DNA of 20,210 bases from Chromera velia (Eukaryota; Sar; Chromeraceae). Both the position numbers and the translations under genes were made by a program. The notes below the pieces were generated by a model. That model did not search any database and was not told the origin of the DNA. It saw only the letters and a list, made by a program, of their open reading frames with translations. The stretch spans positions 1 to 20,210 of the forward strand of contig JAHBMJ010002313.1 in the NCBI GenBank assembly GCA_018398765.1, given 5' to 3'. Positions within the stretch are counted from its first letter, which is position 1. Each line of letters begins with the position of its first letter. Below are positions 8,941 through 19,767 of the stretch, piece after piece.

Positions 8941-10492
8941 GTCTTTTTGTAAAGAAGGGCAGTTTGTCAACAAACAAAGTGTGCATACCACTGGCAGAGG
9001 GCTCGGATATTCGTATAGGATAATAGCAGACAAAAAGGTCCAGCCCAACCCAGACCGTTGCTGTCGTTTGTGCGTCATGAGGTCTTTTCGTTCTTCCAAA
9101 ATTGCCCGACAGACGCAATTGCGTCCCGGCCTGGATGTGAGTCTCCATGTCCACTTTGGACGCCTCAGTTGGGATTCACCATTTCCTTCATTTCAGCTCC
9201 TTCCCTTAGCACAGAAGTGCCGTGAAAAAAGAAAGAACTTTAACGGAGACACCTATACGGCCCAGAAGCTTCCCTTCCGTTTCCTTTGAATCCCATTCTT
9301 CAAAAAGGGAGACGAATTTGAACGAATTCATGACTCAACAAACAAAATGATGTTTTCTGCAGTCCTCTGCATGGATCGTTTCATTGTTGAAACACATTTC
9401 CTATTAGGTTAGGGCGCTGAATAAATTTAAAGGCTTTTGTGACAGCAGAAAGATGACGAGACCCTAAGCTAACAAGAAAAACAAACAAACTCCACTCACT
9501 GGCCACGCTCTCCCTGCACCCCTCTCTCGTTCAATCAGGGTGGAAATATTCATTCGCTTTGTGCATTCTGGGTGATGGATTGCACGGGAGGCTTCGATGC
9601 AACCAGCAAGGGTGAAAAGGTGCAGGGAGGTGTCCGGGCAGCAAAGCGAGGGCCGAACAAAGGGAGGAAGGATTATTGCAAAATCACAAGAAGAGAAGGA
9701 GAGAGCAGATGAGATAAGGAGGACAGCGGGACAAGCGTTTGATGGTCAGATCTGACTATTGAAAGATCGACAAGCGAGAGAGAGTGCAAACCAAAAGCTT
9801 ATCATCTGTCCGGAAAAAGACAGCCAGTAAAATTGAGGGATTCTTATGACTGAAAGAAGAAAAAGAAAAAGGTCTAACAAGCGCGTGGGACAGACCTGCG
9901 TTCATGCAGGCCTCTATGAATGTTATCTCTATCTGTCTGAAGGAGCCCCCCGTCATGATTTCCTTCTTGGATGGCTGCGTTTTGCTTTTGGAACTGAAGA
10001 CCTTCTGTGCTTCTCCTGTCTAATTTGCCCTCCTGTCATTTCCTTGGGTGTTGTTTGCACGTTTGGAGCTTTTCAATCGGAAGTCAAGAAGTGTGCAAGG
10101 ACTAAGCGTTAGCTTTCAACAACTCGATTCTTTTCAGTGTCAGATTTTCTTTTTTCTTCTTTCTTTTTTCATTTCTTTCTTTCTTCCTTCCGTCCGTCCG
10201 TCTTTGTTGTACTGTTCTTCCGTTTGTTCTTTTACGTTCCAGTTCACAGCGGAACGGCCTCATTGCGTGATTTGTTTTTTTTTTCTTTCTATTTTTCTCT
10301 GTTCTTTTGTCGGCATCTGTTTGAAATGACTTACAATCTCTTGTTGGCCTTTATTTCATTTCATGAACCGCCTCTTCAGAAATGACAATTGAGTGAATAC
10401 AAATGGAGGATGGCTTCACTGTTTCAAGGCCCTCTGTGCTCCTGCCATGCAACTGGTGAGAGCATACACGAACAAAGAGAGGGGCATACCAT
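8941..10492. other. Gene-poor flank downstream of the CCCH gene
   Basis: No convincing gene on either strand. Open frames of 60-116 codons (for example 8939-9289 on +) have no recognisable domain, mixed composition and no supporting splice structure. One short frame at 9597-9755 (+, 52 residues, rich in Lys, Arg and Glu) is open but unsupported. A T/C-rich tract with CTTT units lies at about 10138-10205. The last ~140 bases before 10493 are probably the 3' UTR of the minus-strand zinc-finger gene. Confidence 0.55.
10350..10355 (-). terminator. Candidate poly(A) signal AATAAA for the CCCH gene
   Basis: TTTATT on + reads AATAAA on -, 138 bases beyond the stop codon of the final zinc-finger-gene exon. 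The spacing suits a cleavage signal and closely matches that of the PPR gene. Confidence 0.4.
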
Positions 10493-11146
10493 TCAAAACA
10501 TGGAAGGCACAGGAGGAGCTCCCGACTCCACGACCCCCTCCGTCTGTGCAACTGGAGTTACACCGGAAGCAGGCGCGTCGGAGAATCCACACAGTTCCTG
10601 AGAAAGAGGATCAGGGCCCGGGCCTGTGCTGTTGTTCTGGTCAGCCGGTTCCTTCCGGCCCTGTGTGTCCCCTCTTTGAGGGGGCTGCAGGACGTTGATG
10701 TGGGCACTATCGAGGAAGAAGAACCCTTTCTTGTTGTCCCCTGCTGAGGGGGATTCTGAAGGGAACAGCTGCTCAAGACCCGCTGCTGTTCCGTGTGTGG
10801 GGTTCTGTGGGCAAGCTGTCGATGGTGATGCAGAGGGGCAAGTGTCGATTGAGAGGTCCTGGAGACCGTTGTCGGTCATGTGCAAATTGTTCGCAATGTA
10901 GGCGATCTGCAGAGCAACAAGGACACGAAAAGATGAAACGTGACAACGGGGGTAGAAAGGTAGGTTGCCATCAAGCGAGAAAACGCAGTGAAAGCAAAGC
11001 AGAACGAACGAACCGACCGACGTACTGACGTCGTTCATTTCCTGTCTGAGAAGTGTCTGCTCCTCCCGGCTGAGGCGTCTCCAAAGGTTGCCCTTGGGGT
11101 CCGAGAAGCAGAGAGAGACTTTCAGACGTTGGAGGTCTCCCATCAC
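10493..11146 (-). other. C-terminal exons of the CCCH gene
   Basis: Exon 11146-11030 (acceptor CATGCAG, donor GAC|GTCAGT, 39 codons) reads VMGDLQRLKVSLCFSDPKGN then LWRRLSREEQTLLRQEMND. It joins in phase 0 to 10906-10493 (IAYIANNLHMTDNGLQDLSI, then a Ser/Pro/Gln-rich tail ending PPVPSMF and a stop). The preceding exon ends at 11578 in phase 0 with SEWEEVRRHWNHLLMPQGPA then DDLPTLQE. The helical, charged sequence looks like true coding, but no known domain was recognised. These exons could belong to a separate gene whose start was missed. Confidence 0.62.
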
Positions 11147-13981
11147 CTGCATGAAGTCCATCCATTTCAGTCAGGAAGGAAAGGAGAAATGAAAAGGCAA
11201 TTTGAAAAAAGGCCCACTGAACGAGAGGGAAGATGAAGAAGGTAGGCTGAACAAAAAAAGGAACTTCAAAGTCACATCTAGGACTACAGATAAGCAATGA
11301 ACACGCGAAAAAGGTGATCTGTATCGTACAGATAACATCTAGAAAGAGGACGTGCGTACTCAGATGCTCACTCATGAGAGAGGAAATTTGAAGGCGGGTG
11401 CACAGTCAGTCGACATTCGTTTCTCCAGCTGCAATTTCTGTGTCTGTGTTTCACCACAGTCTGTCTGTGTTTTTGTGTGTAAACATCATTGGATTCATCA
11501 TCGCATCTGCAGGCAGACTCTCATTCTTGAGGTCCTGTGAACCCCTTTGTGTATGTCTCTTTGTGAGTCTCTCTGACCTCCTGCAGGGTTGGTAGGTCAT
11601 CCGCTGGCCCTTGGGGCATCAGTAGGTGGTTCCAGTGTCTCCTCACCTCCTCCCACTCTGACGCGGCAGCGGTTTGGTTTCCGTCTTCTCCCACCCCCCC
11701 AGCTCTCATCATGTCAGTTTGTCCCTTCCCCGATACGCCGCACACCCCGTCTCTTCCCCTGTCCACTCCCACTCCCCCCTCTCTCAAGGAGGAAACCTCA
11801 GGAAAGGAGAGAGAGGCCTCCCCAGAGGAGCACAGAGACGAGGCAGAATCGAGGGCCCAACCGGCAAACCACCCAGACTGCATGCATGCATGCATGCCAC
11901 GAAGACAAGGGAGATTGTCTTGTCATTCAGCTGGTACGAGGGAGATCTCTACTCCTTTTCACACAGAGGAAAACATAATCAAGAAGTGATTCTTCTTCGA
12001 AGTTTCAACGATCCGAATATCAATACGTCATTCATAAATCGAACACGGTGAAAGGAAATTCCCCGTCATTTCAATGAAACGGAAATTTCGTACGGGGACG
12101 CTACGGAAATGAACAGAAAGAGTACGGACGGGATGGGTGCAAAACAAAATCCTTGAATCTCTAATTCAGCGTCCCACCTTGGAGGATCGGCCCCCTCCTT
12201 CTCCTGTGGTTCGTTCACGCCTGCATGTATGAAAGCAGGAAGCACACGAGAAGTGCACTGTACTCGCTCACTCTAGTTCTTGACAGACGCGGACGGACAG
12301 ACTGACAGACCAATCGACAGGCAGATAGACATAGCGGTGGGACAACAGACTGACAGAATGCACCAACACACCACACCTTGACCCGATGTCTCAAATGTAA
12401 GGAAGAACACATCTTTGATCGCATAAATTTCGAAGTTTCCAGTGACAAACTTATTTTGAAAAGAAAGCTCTTGGATCCCTGTACCAACCAGCACTTCGCA
12501 GGCAGACAAATGCAAAGAGAGCCAAGAGAGATTCACGAGGCGAATGAAGCCATTGCACTGACCTCCCGTAGAACCAGCCCTTTCTGTTTTCTTCTTGGGC
12601 ACCCGCTGAGACATGCACGCTGTCTCCCACACGAAGAGACAGCATCCGACCCCCCAGACGCTTTCCCATTCCGCCCCCGTCTGCTTCATTGACAGCCCAG
12701 CAATGGGGAGAGAAGGCACGGTAGACGAGGCGGGGAGGCGCCTTTGAGTCCCTCTGGTTGTTGCTGCAGGTGGGAGATGAAAGGTGTTTCTGAATGTTGA
12801 CATGCAAGACGGCGGAACGGAGAGAGTAGACCAGCAGCAAGAGTACATGGATGCGCGAGAACAAACGGACAAAAAACAAAAACAAAAGGATCCGTTCCGA
12901 AGAGCCTGGACAAATAAAGCAAGAGGAACGTCAGACGACTGACCCAAAACCACCTGAAGATTCGTCGGATTTGCCATTTTTCTGTTTCTGCTTCTTTTGC
13001 CTTTTGAGGCCCTTGGGGGGAGGAGGGGGGGCAAAGTTGGGTGTCTCGTCGATACTCTGATTGTTCTCACTGATTCTCAAGAAAGTCTGGGGTGCCTTTG
13101 TTGTCCCGTCTCTCTTTTCGTCTTCGGGAGACAGCGGCCTCGGTTGATTTTGGATCTCATGATGCACTGCTGAGTCTCGACATGAGCGCACAGACGCACC
13201 GAACAAGAAGTTCGTTTGCCGTCTCGACTGCCCGCCTTCTTCTTGAGCTCTCTCTGAAGACCCTTCGCTCCTCCTTCCCCCGCCCCCCTCTTGGGAAGAA
13301 GAGGGAGTCCTCATACCTCCATCAGCAGGAGCAGGAGACTTGAAGGAGCACAGGGGCCTTGTGGCACGGCGCCCCTTCCCAGACTGCTTCCATGTGCTGT
13401 TCTCTCGTCTGCCCCCCGATGGAGCGGTGCCCTCTTCCTCCTCCTCCCCCCTTTCCGCCTCTCTGTGTGCAGTACCAAGAGATACCCCCTCCTGTTCGAG
13501 TCTGGAGGGGAGTTCCTGAGGTTGTCCTGTTGACACAACTCTGACCCCCCTCTCTTTGAGAATCACGTTGGGGAACTGGGGCACTGCTGCAGCACAGGAC
13601 AGGACAGAGGAGAGGAGCGGGAGTGAGTGAGAACACACAGAGGACAGGGCGAAGGAAGCGGCGAGAAGGGAGGAACAGGGAAAGGGAGACAGGAAAGAAG
13701 GAAGGAAAGGAGATAGAGAGGGGAGAGAGGGGAGAGAAAAGAAATCGGGAGTGTACACAGAGAGAAAGACCGAGAGAGTAATGAACTTACACATGTACAG
13801 AGTGCGAGAGTTCAGACAGAGAGACAAGTTGGGTGTGCGGGCATGTAGGTGGATAGGCAGATACATGTGTATACGGAAGAGGAGAAAAGCAAAGCTAAAG
13901 AGGGCAAAAGAGGGAGGGAAGAAGGACCACATGCGTGTGCCCCGAGAGAAAGAAAGAAAGAAAGAAAGAACGAAAGAACGA

Positions 13982-14013
<32 letters not shown>

Positions 14014-14041
14014 ACGAAAGAACGAAAGAACGAAAAAACGA

Positions 14042-14076
<35 letters not shown>

Positions 14077-14115
14077 GAAAAGAAAGAAAGAACGAAAGAA
14101 CGAACGAACGAACGA

Positions 14116-14147
<32 letters not shown>

Positions 14148-14212
14148 ACGAAAGAACGAAAGAACGAAAAAACAAAGAAAAAAAAAGACAGAGAGAGAGA
14201 AAGAGAGAACAG

Positions 14213-14281
<69 letters not shown>

Positions 14282-15349
14282 AAGAAAGAAAGAAAGAAAG
14301 AAAGAGGAAGGGGACCGACGTCTGACATCCTGAGCGGCCGAGTAAGGAAAGAGGAACGTTCTCTTGGACCGCTTCTCGGCGAGGCCGTGTACGAAGGGGC
14401 AGTAGAACGTTTTGCAGCCACCCCTCTGGAAGGCTTCACAGTTGGTTGTCTGCAGTTGGTCAGTACAATCAGAAGAAGAAAAAAAGAGAAGGGATGTGAG
14501 AGAAGCGTTCGCCAAGCAGAGCAGTCGGGTATTTTTCTAACGTCAAAACACAATTTCAACTCGTAAAGCACATGTAGCTCCACACACGCCTTCACAAACA
14601 CTCGCACCCGCGCACGGAAAGGCAAAGAGCCAAAAAGGGACTGGGAGAGGAAGAGGCCACCTCCGAAGCTCACTTTGTAGGCCAGCGGGTGGTAGTGGAT
14701 CTCCTCGTGGGTGTGTGCGAACGGACAGGAGCCCCCTTGTGTGCACTCGTTGCGGAGGATTTTGTCGTCTTCAGTCAACTGCACGGACACGCAGGCAGCG
14801 GAGGGTTCGAGTGTTGCATCGTATGCGGAGGCCGTAACACGCATTCAGAGGCCGGTCGGGAAAAGTGCATGAATGCATGTGTCCCACAATAGACGCAAGT
14901 GTTGGACCGACAGGCCCGAGATGAAAGCCGAATTGAAAGCCGAGGTGCTTGAATCACACCACTTCTATTAGATTGAAGGCATCGATGTACTGACAGCGAT
15001 GCTGGGGCACAGCCTTGGAATGTATCTCAGAGAGTTGCGGTCGCTGATGTAGTAGGGGCATCGCCTCTGCCAGAAACGGTTGTGAGAGTATTGGCACCTG
15101 CGAGGCAAAAAAGGAGAACAAAGTGCAAGAAAGGCCCATTTTTACAAATGCTTTCCGGCGGAGATAGCAGTACCGATATCATTCGCATACACATATGCAT
15201 GCTAAGTTTAATACATGTATATACCTTTCTTCAAATTCACAAGTCGGACTGTTGTTCCTGGTATATTTCGGCCGTTCGATCAATCTGCGACAGTGCTTCG
15301 TCCTGAACCTGACGAGGTCTGTGTCAGATAGGAGAGAGCTACATGCCAT
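10493..15349 (-). CDS. Unkempt-like CCCH zinc-finger protein, multi-exon
   Basis: Firm exons on - are 15349-15225, 15097-14995, 14778-14674 and 14449-14327 (or to 14320), joined in phases 2, 0 and 0. The start is MACSSLLSDTDLVRFRTKHC; an in-frame TGA lies shortly upstream. Probable further exons: 13586 or 13575 to 12954 (or 12944), 12763-12563, 12478-12383, about 11850-11578, 11146-11030 and 10906-10493 (stop). The last two junctions are phase 0. The N-terminus has three CCCH fingers, C20-x16-C37-x5-C43-x3-H47, C72-x15-C88-x5-C94-x3-H98 and C115-x7-C123-x4-C128-x3-H132, linked by YHPLAYKTTNC. The FRTxxC opening and the YHxxxYKTxxC linker match the first finger cluster of Unkempt, which binds mRNA and represses translation. 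The rest is disordered, with a poly-Pro run before a basic KRQKKQKQK, then a C-terminal part with RLKVSLCFSDPKGNLWRRLS. Fingers are seen; RNA binding is inferred. The middle exons, and even whether the 3' exons belong to this gene, are less sure. Confidence 0.68.
12563..12763 (-). other. Probable internal exon of the CCCH gene, reading frame ambiguous
   Basis: A CCCACCTGCAG acceptor and a GGGAG|GTCAGT donor bound 201 bases, a multiple of three. Two frames are open. One, entered in phase 2 (upstream donor GTCAGT after 12944), reads RMLSLRVGDSVHVSAGAQEE then NRKGWFYGR, which resembles the middle of an SH3 domain (LSLRxGD ... GWFYGR). The other, entered in phase 1 (donor after 12954), reads ATTRGTQRRLPASSTVPS and continues in frame through the next exon (IQELSFQNKFVTGNFEIY). 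The first frame meets a stop in that next exon. The sequence alone does not settle the choice. Confidence 0.45.
13944..14308. repeat. AAAG/AACG microsatellite with a GA block, inside the CCCH-gene intron
   Basis: About 365 bases of GAAA units with regular AACG variants and a (GA)n block at about 14236-14281. On - it is a giant CTTT polypyrimidine run within the intron after finger 3. The 637-codon minus-strand frame and the Lys/Arg/Glu plus-strand frames that cross it are products of the repeat. Confidence 0.95.
14327..15349 (-). other. Three-finger CCCH module, exons 1-4 of the zinc-finger gene
   Basis: Each finger but the last is split by an intron, yet phases agree at every join. CEFEE plus AG|G gives CEFEERCQYSH, completing finger 1. 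CPSIA|LTEDDKILRNEC completes the loop of finger 2. AYK|TTNCEAF joins fingers 2 and 3. Donors are GTATAT, GTCAGT and GTGAGC; acceptors all end GCAG. The agreement of phase with Cys/His spacing across four short exons makes this part secure. Exon 4 ends at GAT|GTCAGA (phase 0) or, seven bases on, GAC|GTCGGT (phase 1); both can join the next exon. Confidence 0.85.
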
Positions 15350-16514
15350 GTCGTCCGTTCTTCCTGCAGAGATTTGACCCGCTTGTCAGATATGACCGTC
15401 TTTGACGTTATTTGCTCCGTCCACAGAGCTCCTTCTTGAAACAACACACGTGCCGAAGTGTCCGAACTGACCCCACCTATGCGAGATTGCGAAATGAGAG
15501 ACTTTGCCGAGATTGTCCAAACGCCGAATCGCAAGTGCATGCATGAGTGGCTTTGTTCAAGGCTACTTCAAGCAAGGGCAATCACTTGGAAGTTACCGGT
15601 TTCAAGAACGCAATATAGAGCGCATCCAAACATCAGTGACATGATCAGTCTGACATGCATGCAGATTCTGCCACTCTCGTGTACATGTATGGGCTGCTAT
15701 GTTGGGCGCTCGTTGTTCGCGCAACGGCACAAGCATGTGTAAAAGTCACATATTGCACCCCTGCGATCCCCTGCACCCCGACCACAAACCATATAAACCC
15801 CAACCAAACAATAAACATTACATATTTACCGTCCAGTCTATGGATAGAAGTTTTCTTTTTTTTATATATACATTTTTTTGGATAGACGTTCAATGTTCAG
15901 CTATATACGTACCCTGCATACAGGCTTAGCCCAACAATAAACTATAAATCATATGCACCATAAATTATATACGGACGCTAATCGATGTTTAACATATGAA
16001 TGAATGAATGAATGAATGAATGAATGAATGACTAAGGCAGGCGGCATCTAATCTTTGATGAATTCCCCATAGACAAACATATAAAGTCTAGAATTGACAA
16101 TAAAGTTAACTTATTCTAACATTTATGTGTCAATTTTTAATAAAACTTCTATTCGATTTAGTTTCTTAAATTTCATTCTGAACTTTAATTTATGAGATTC
16201 AACTAGAGATTCAATTTGGATATGATACTACCTTTGAGTTTAGACTCTTCTCACAACTAGTCTGACAGTCTTAAATAAATTAACTTTGAAATCTTCAGAG
16301 GCAGTAGCAACTGTACCCTCCATTCAGATTCAGCACTGGCGGAAACATGCATGCTTGCGATTATGCGACATGCGTGCGATTATGTGCATGTACATTGCAC
16401 ATGCAGGGCTGCCATTTTTTTCCAATCTCAGCAGCCGCCTTTCATTCACTTCTATGCATGCTGTGCTTTCCACTTTGTTCCTGCCGGGCGCTCTTCAAAG
16501 TTACATGCAGCCTG
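15350..16514. other. Spacer between the CCCH start and the 3' end of the coiled-coil gene
   Basis: Both flanking genes run on -, so this holds the CCCH promoter and 5' UTR (nearest 15350) and the coiled-coil gene's 3' UTR (nearest 16514). A TCTCTGCAG acceptor just upstream of the CCCH ATG could end a 5' UTR intron. The core, about 15760-16290, is AT-rich like the other spacers. No gene or RNA gene was recognised. Confidence 0.55.
15996..16031. repeat. (ATGA)9 microsatellite
   Basis: Nine perfect ATGA units lie in the AT-rich core of the spacer. Nothing suggests function. Confidence 0.95.
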
Positions 16515-18347
16515 CTAACTGTCCTGCACATTCCCCTCATCTCCACTCCGACCGTCTGCGTCAGCCGGAGAGTCTCGAGAAGCCTTCCCCCCCTGGGGCA
16601 CCACCAGAGTGCACAAGGGTCGACCGCACGACTGAGAGGAACCCCGATTGAAGTGCGTGATACCTGCCCGAATGTAAGGATATCGGTCCACCACCACAGG
16701 CCCACTGGGGGGGGAATTCCCGTCACCCGAGGGATTCAAATTCCAAGAGGTCAACGTTGCTCGCGCCCCTCCCCGTCGTGGATTTCGCCCCCCTGCTCCT
16801 ATGGATCTCTGCTCTCTCCCTCTACTCCCCCCCCACGCTCCGCTCTCCCGTGCGGTGGCTAGAGCCTCAGGAAGAAGAGGGGGGCGGGAAGATTTGGTGC
16901 CAGAGGGCTCACATGTCTCTGGAGACATCATTGTGGGCCTTCGAAATCGCTCAGTGTGGGAAATCCTCATTGCCACCTTGCTTCCAACGTTCGGGAACCT
17001 CCCACCCCCTCCCGCCCCGTCTCCCCGTCTCGCAGACGAAGGACCTGCACCTGAGGGAGAAGAAGAAGAAGGACCCGCAGGGGCTCCCCCCTGTTCCCGC
17101 GCCCCCCCGGGAGCAGCCCCACCGGGGGCACTCGACTCTGCGGTGGTCTGTTCTGAAGCCTCTGCCATCTTCTGGTGGTCCTTCATTCGCTGCACGAAAG
17201 TCTGCGGCGTCGGCAGGCGGGGATCTCCGATGAACGAGTCGACAAAAGGACTCACTTGGGGCTGCGCAAAATGCGCGCGCAGCCTCACGCTTGCGTCTTC
17301 GACCATTTGATCAGCAGCGAAGTCTGCACGCACGAATACGGAAGAACACGAGTTCTTTGGTCATTTTGTGTGGACTCGTGCTGCTCGTTCATGAGTCGTC
17401 AAGAAAGGCTGCCCGCAAGCGAAAGAGGATTAGAATGAATGAAAGATGGGCACGAGACAAGAGAATACAGCACACCTCTACGCATTTTTCGTCAATAAAG
17501 ATGCAGAATTCACAGAGTGAAAACCACTCAAGCTTAGTCAGCGGGTACTTGTCGAAAGCTAACCCACAAGCAGATTTTTAGTGCTGACCTGGTGCATTGA
17601 AATCTCCGTATCTCTCTCTGACGAATTTGAGAACCTTTTGCCTCTCGATCGCGTGGAGATTCTCGATCACTTGTCTGCACATGGAAAGTTAGCAAGAACA
17701 TACGATCGCTTTCACTCTTGAGGGCAGTTTTTCTACACATTGCCTCAAGCAATCACCTAAAGGAAACATGCAAATATTCAATTACGAACAACATGATACA
17801 CGTACAAGAGGTCTCATGCTTGAAGGGCGAGCCTCAAGCATGCATGAAATGAGAGCAGAAAGTGGGAACGAGTGTGAAGAAGTTTCAGTAGACGGTAACA
17901 AAATTGATCGTGTTTCCGTGACCGACCTTGCACTCGCATATTTCTTCTCAATGACCTTCAGCGCTCCTGCTCTTTGGAGTGCCAACTCTCTGACATCTCG
18001 CTCCAAACGCATTTTCAGTGCGTCCCGTTCTCGCTTTTGCCTCTCGAGGAAGTGGCCATGCCGGATGGCGAAAGACTGCACATTTTTCACGGCACTTTCA
18101 TCGATGGTTTTCGGTACTTCAAGAATACTGGATGTCGAGGAACTACACAAAATGTTTGTGCTTGAAGGGAAAACGAAGGGACCGGAATGAAATGCAATTG
18201 TGAAGGAGCACAAGAAACAACAAAGAAAAGCAGAAAGAAAGAAAAAAAAAGAAAGGAAGCAAGGCAGGAAGAAAGAAAGCTAGGAACAGAGAATGACAAA
18301 CAGCCAGAATAAAAACAACAAAGATGCCGAGAAATCAAGAGCGAGCG

Positions 18348-18388
<41 letters not shown>

Positions 18389-19574
18389 AAGCAAGCAAGC
18401 GACCAAGAAAAAGACAAAATGACAAAGTAACAAAAAGAGAAAGAGAGACAAAGAGAGGAAGAGAACGCGAAGGGTCAAATTGTCTTTGTCTCGGCAGCCA
18501 CCTCGGAGGTCGAAAAAGAAATCTTTCTGAGCATCCGCAAATCACCATTCTGAAAGATGCAGAGATCAACGCACCTTGAGTCTTTGGAGGTGTGTGTGCT
18601 TGAAGTCTTCTTGCTGTCTTCTCTTCATGAGCAACTTGAGGTCTTCCGCCTCCCTATAATTTCCTGCAAATCCAGGGAGCGAGGGAAGAGCGAACACACG
18701 AATGCATGATGAAGCTCAGTCTGAGCAAAATGACCATGCAAGACCTGGGTCGTAGGGCTACGTCCAGCAGGAGCAAGTAAAGGTAGCCGAGGAAACGTAC
18801 AACTCTGCTCCTTTAAAGTCGTAATTCGGCAGATAAGAACTGCATTCTTGCAGAACCTACCAAGAAGTCCAAGGGTCTTCACCTGTTTTTCCTGGTGCAG
18901 CACGAGTGGTGAGCTTTTGGGATGGTACCTCTCTGCCACGAATCTGCTGTCAAATTCATGAAGCTCCATGATCTGCTTGTCCTTCAGTTGACTCCTTTGT
19001 TTCCTGCAGGCGCGAATCATTCGCAAGAGAAACCGTCAGCATCCATGGAAAAGCACCAAGATGGGTGCTAACTCTGAAGGGTAGTAACAGAGAACCCGGG
19101 AGGGCGAGGCGAGCACATGCAGAGACGGACTCGTGTTCTGCTTGGAGCTCTGTCGCCTTGGTGGTGTCGTAGTACTCGCAGAACTTCTTCAGTGCACGTT
19201 TCTTCTGGATCTGCAAGAAGAGTGACAACATGTCAAAGTGTGAGAATGCGTTGAGACTTATCACTGGGAAATAGAATCGCAGTTCAAAGCCTCTTTTCGT
19301 TTTTGAGTGGAAAAGCGTTCACGATCACGAAAAGGATGAAGGAGGACAAAAGCATGTCGAAGCCTACCTCCACAACTTCCAGCTCCCTCTTCTGGCGCTC
19401 ATCGAGGTCTGTGAGAAGTCTTTCTTGATGAGATTGTCTGAGGGCTTTTAGCTTCTGCCTTGCCAATCTTGCCCCGGGATAATCCCCCACCTCTTCGCAT
19501 TGCTTGCGATGCTGGTCAAGGATTCGAATAAAATCTCCTTGGAAAGTGGTGGACACAGTCCGTGTGGTCGCCAT
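16515..19574 (-). CDS. Coiled-coil protein, seven exons; possibly flagellar or cytoskeletal
   Basis: Exons on - are 19574-19368, 19210-19131, 19003-18861, 18663-18575, 18075-17927, 17674-17589 and 17323-16515, joined in phases 0, 2, 1, 0, 2 and 1. Every junction keeps frame, giving 520 residues. It starts MATTRTVSTTFQGDFIRILD then QHRKQCEEVGDYPGARLARQ. Residues 1-251 are highly charged helix (ELQAEHEKQRSQLKDKQ, NYREAEDLKLLMKRRQQEDF, LERQKRERDALKMRLERDV). The tail (252-520) opens with FAADQMVEDASVRLRAHFAQ, then is rich in Pro, Gly and Ser. The order of a 'RKQCE..G.Y..A..A...L..L' start and a later 'NYREAE' motif recalls, from memory, a coiled-coil family widespread in ciliated and flagellated protists; that link is a weak inference and no name is given. 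A spliced 5' UTR probably precedes the ATG. Exon 5 could start further upstream (VPKTIDESAVKN), but no acceptor there is in phase. Confidence 0.8.
18339..18400. repeat. GAGC/GA/GCAA compound microsatellite in a coiled-coil gene intron
   Basis: GAGC units, then (GA)n at about 18351-18387, then GCAA units, in the 499-base intron between exons 4 and 5. On the transcribed strand this is a CU-rich tract. The rest of the intron on + is A/G-rich (GAAAGAAAG). Confidence 0.9.
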
Positions 19575-19743
19575 GGCTGACTGGCAGGATCCTTCTTCGT
19601 TACAGAGAGTTTTCTCGACTCTACCTTCTTCTTTGTTTCCTGGTGTCTCGATGATTTGCTGCACAGAATTAAGCTCTCTCCAATTTCTACACATGCAGCT
19701 GGCACTCTGGGACGAATTGATACTAGCAGCTTCTGCTCATGAA
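19575..19743 (-). promoter_or_regulatory. Probable 5' UTR exon next to the coiled-coil start codon
   Basis: A TTCTGTGCAG acceptor on - ends at 19659, 84 bases before the ATG. A strong donor, CTGCAG|GTGAGT, lies upstream at 19978/19977. Joining the two would make a spliced leader exon (from 19978 rightwards) plus 19658-19575, with an intron of about 320 bases that holds the TA repeat. The frame upstream of the ATG shows no domain. Inferred from splice signals only. Confidence 0.4.
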
Positions 19744-19744
19744 G

Positions 19745-19767
19745 GTATATATATATATATATATATA
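19745..19767. repeat. (TA)n microsatellite
   Basis: About eleven TA units about 170 bases upstream of the coiled-coil ATG. They could mark a promoter or lie in the proposed 5' UTR intron. Confidence 0.9.

Noticed and set aside
8939-9289. 116-residue plus-strand frame
   Set aside because: No recognisable motif, an uneven composition and no splice or poly(A) support.
9597-9755. Short plus-strand frame of 52 residues (start MQPARVKRCREVSGQQ)
   Set aside because: Composition is plausible, but there is no domain, no neighbouring exon and no regulatory context, and frames this short arise by chance.
13751-14566. Plus-strand Lys/Arg/Glu repeat protein
   Set aside because: It is a translation of the AAAG repeat on the strand opposite a well-supported gene.
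14805-14822. GGTTCGAGTGTTGC as a possible tRNA B box
   Set aside because: There is no matching A box or acceptor stem, and it lies at the edge of a zinc-finger exon.
12931-14844. A single 637-residue minus-strand protein
   Set aside because: The frame joins true finger-2 coding to a later exon only by reading through the CTTT microsatellite. Splice sites with matching phase explain both ends better.
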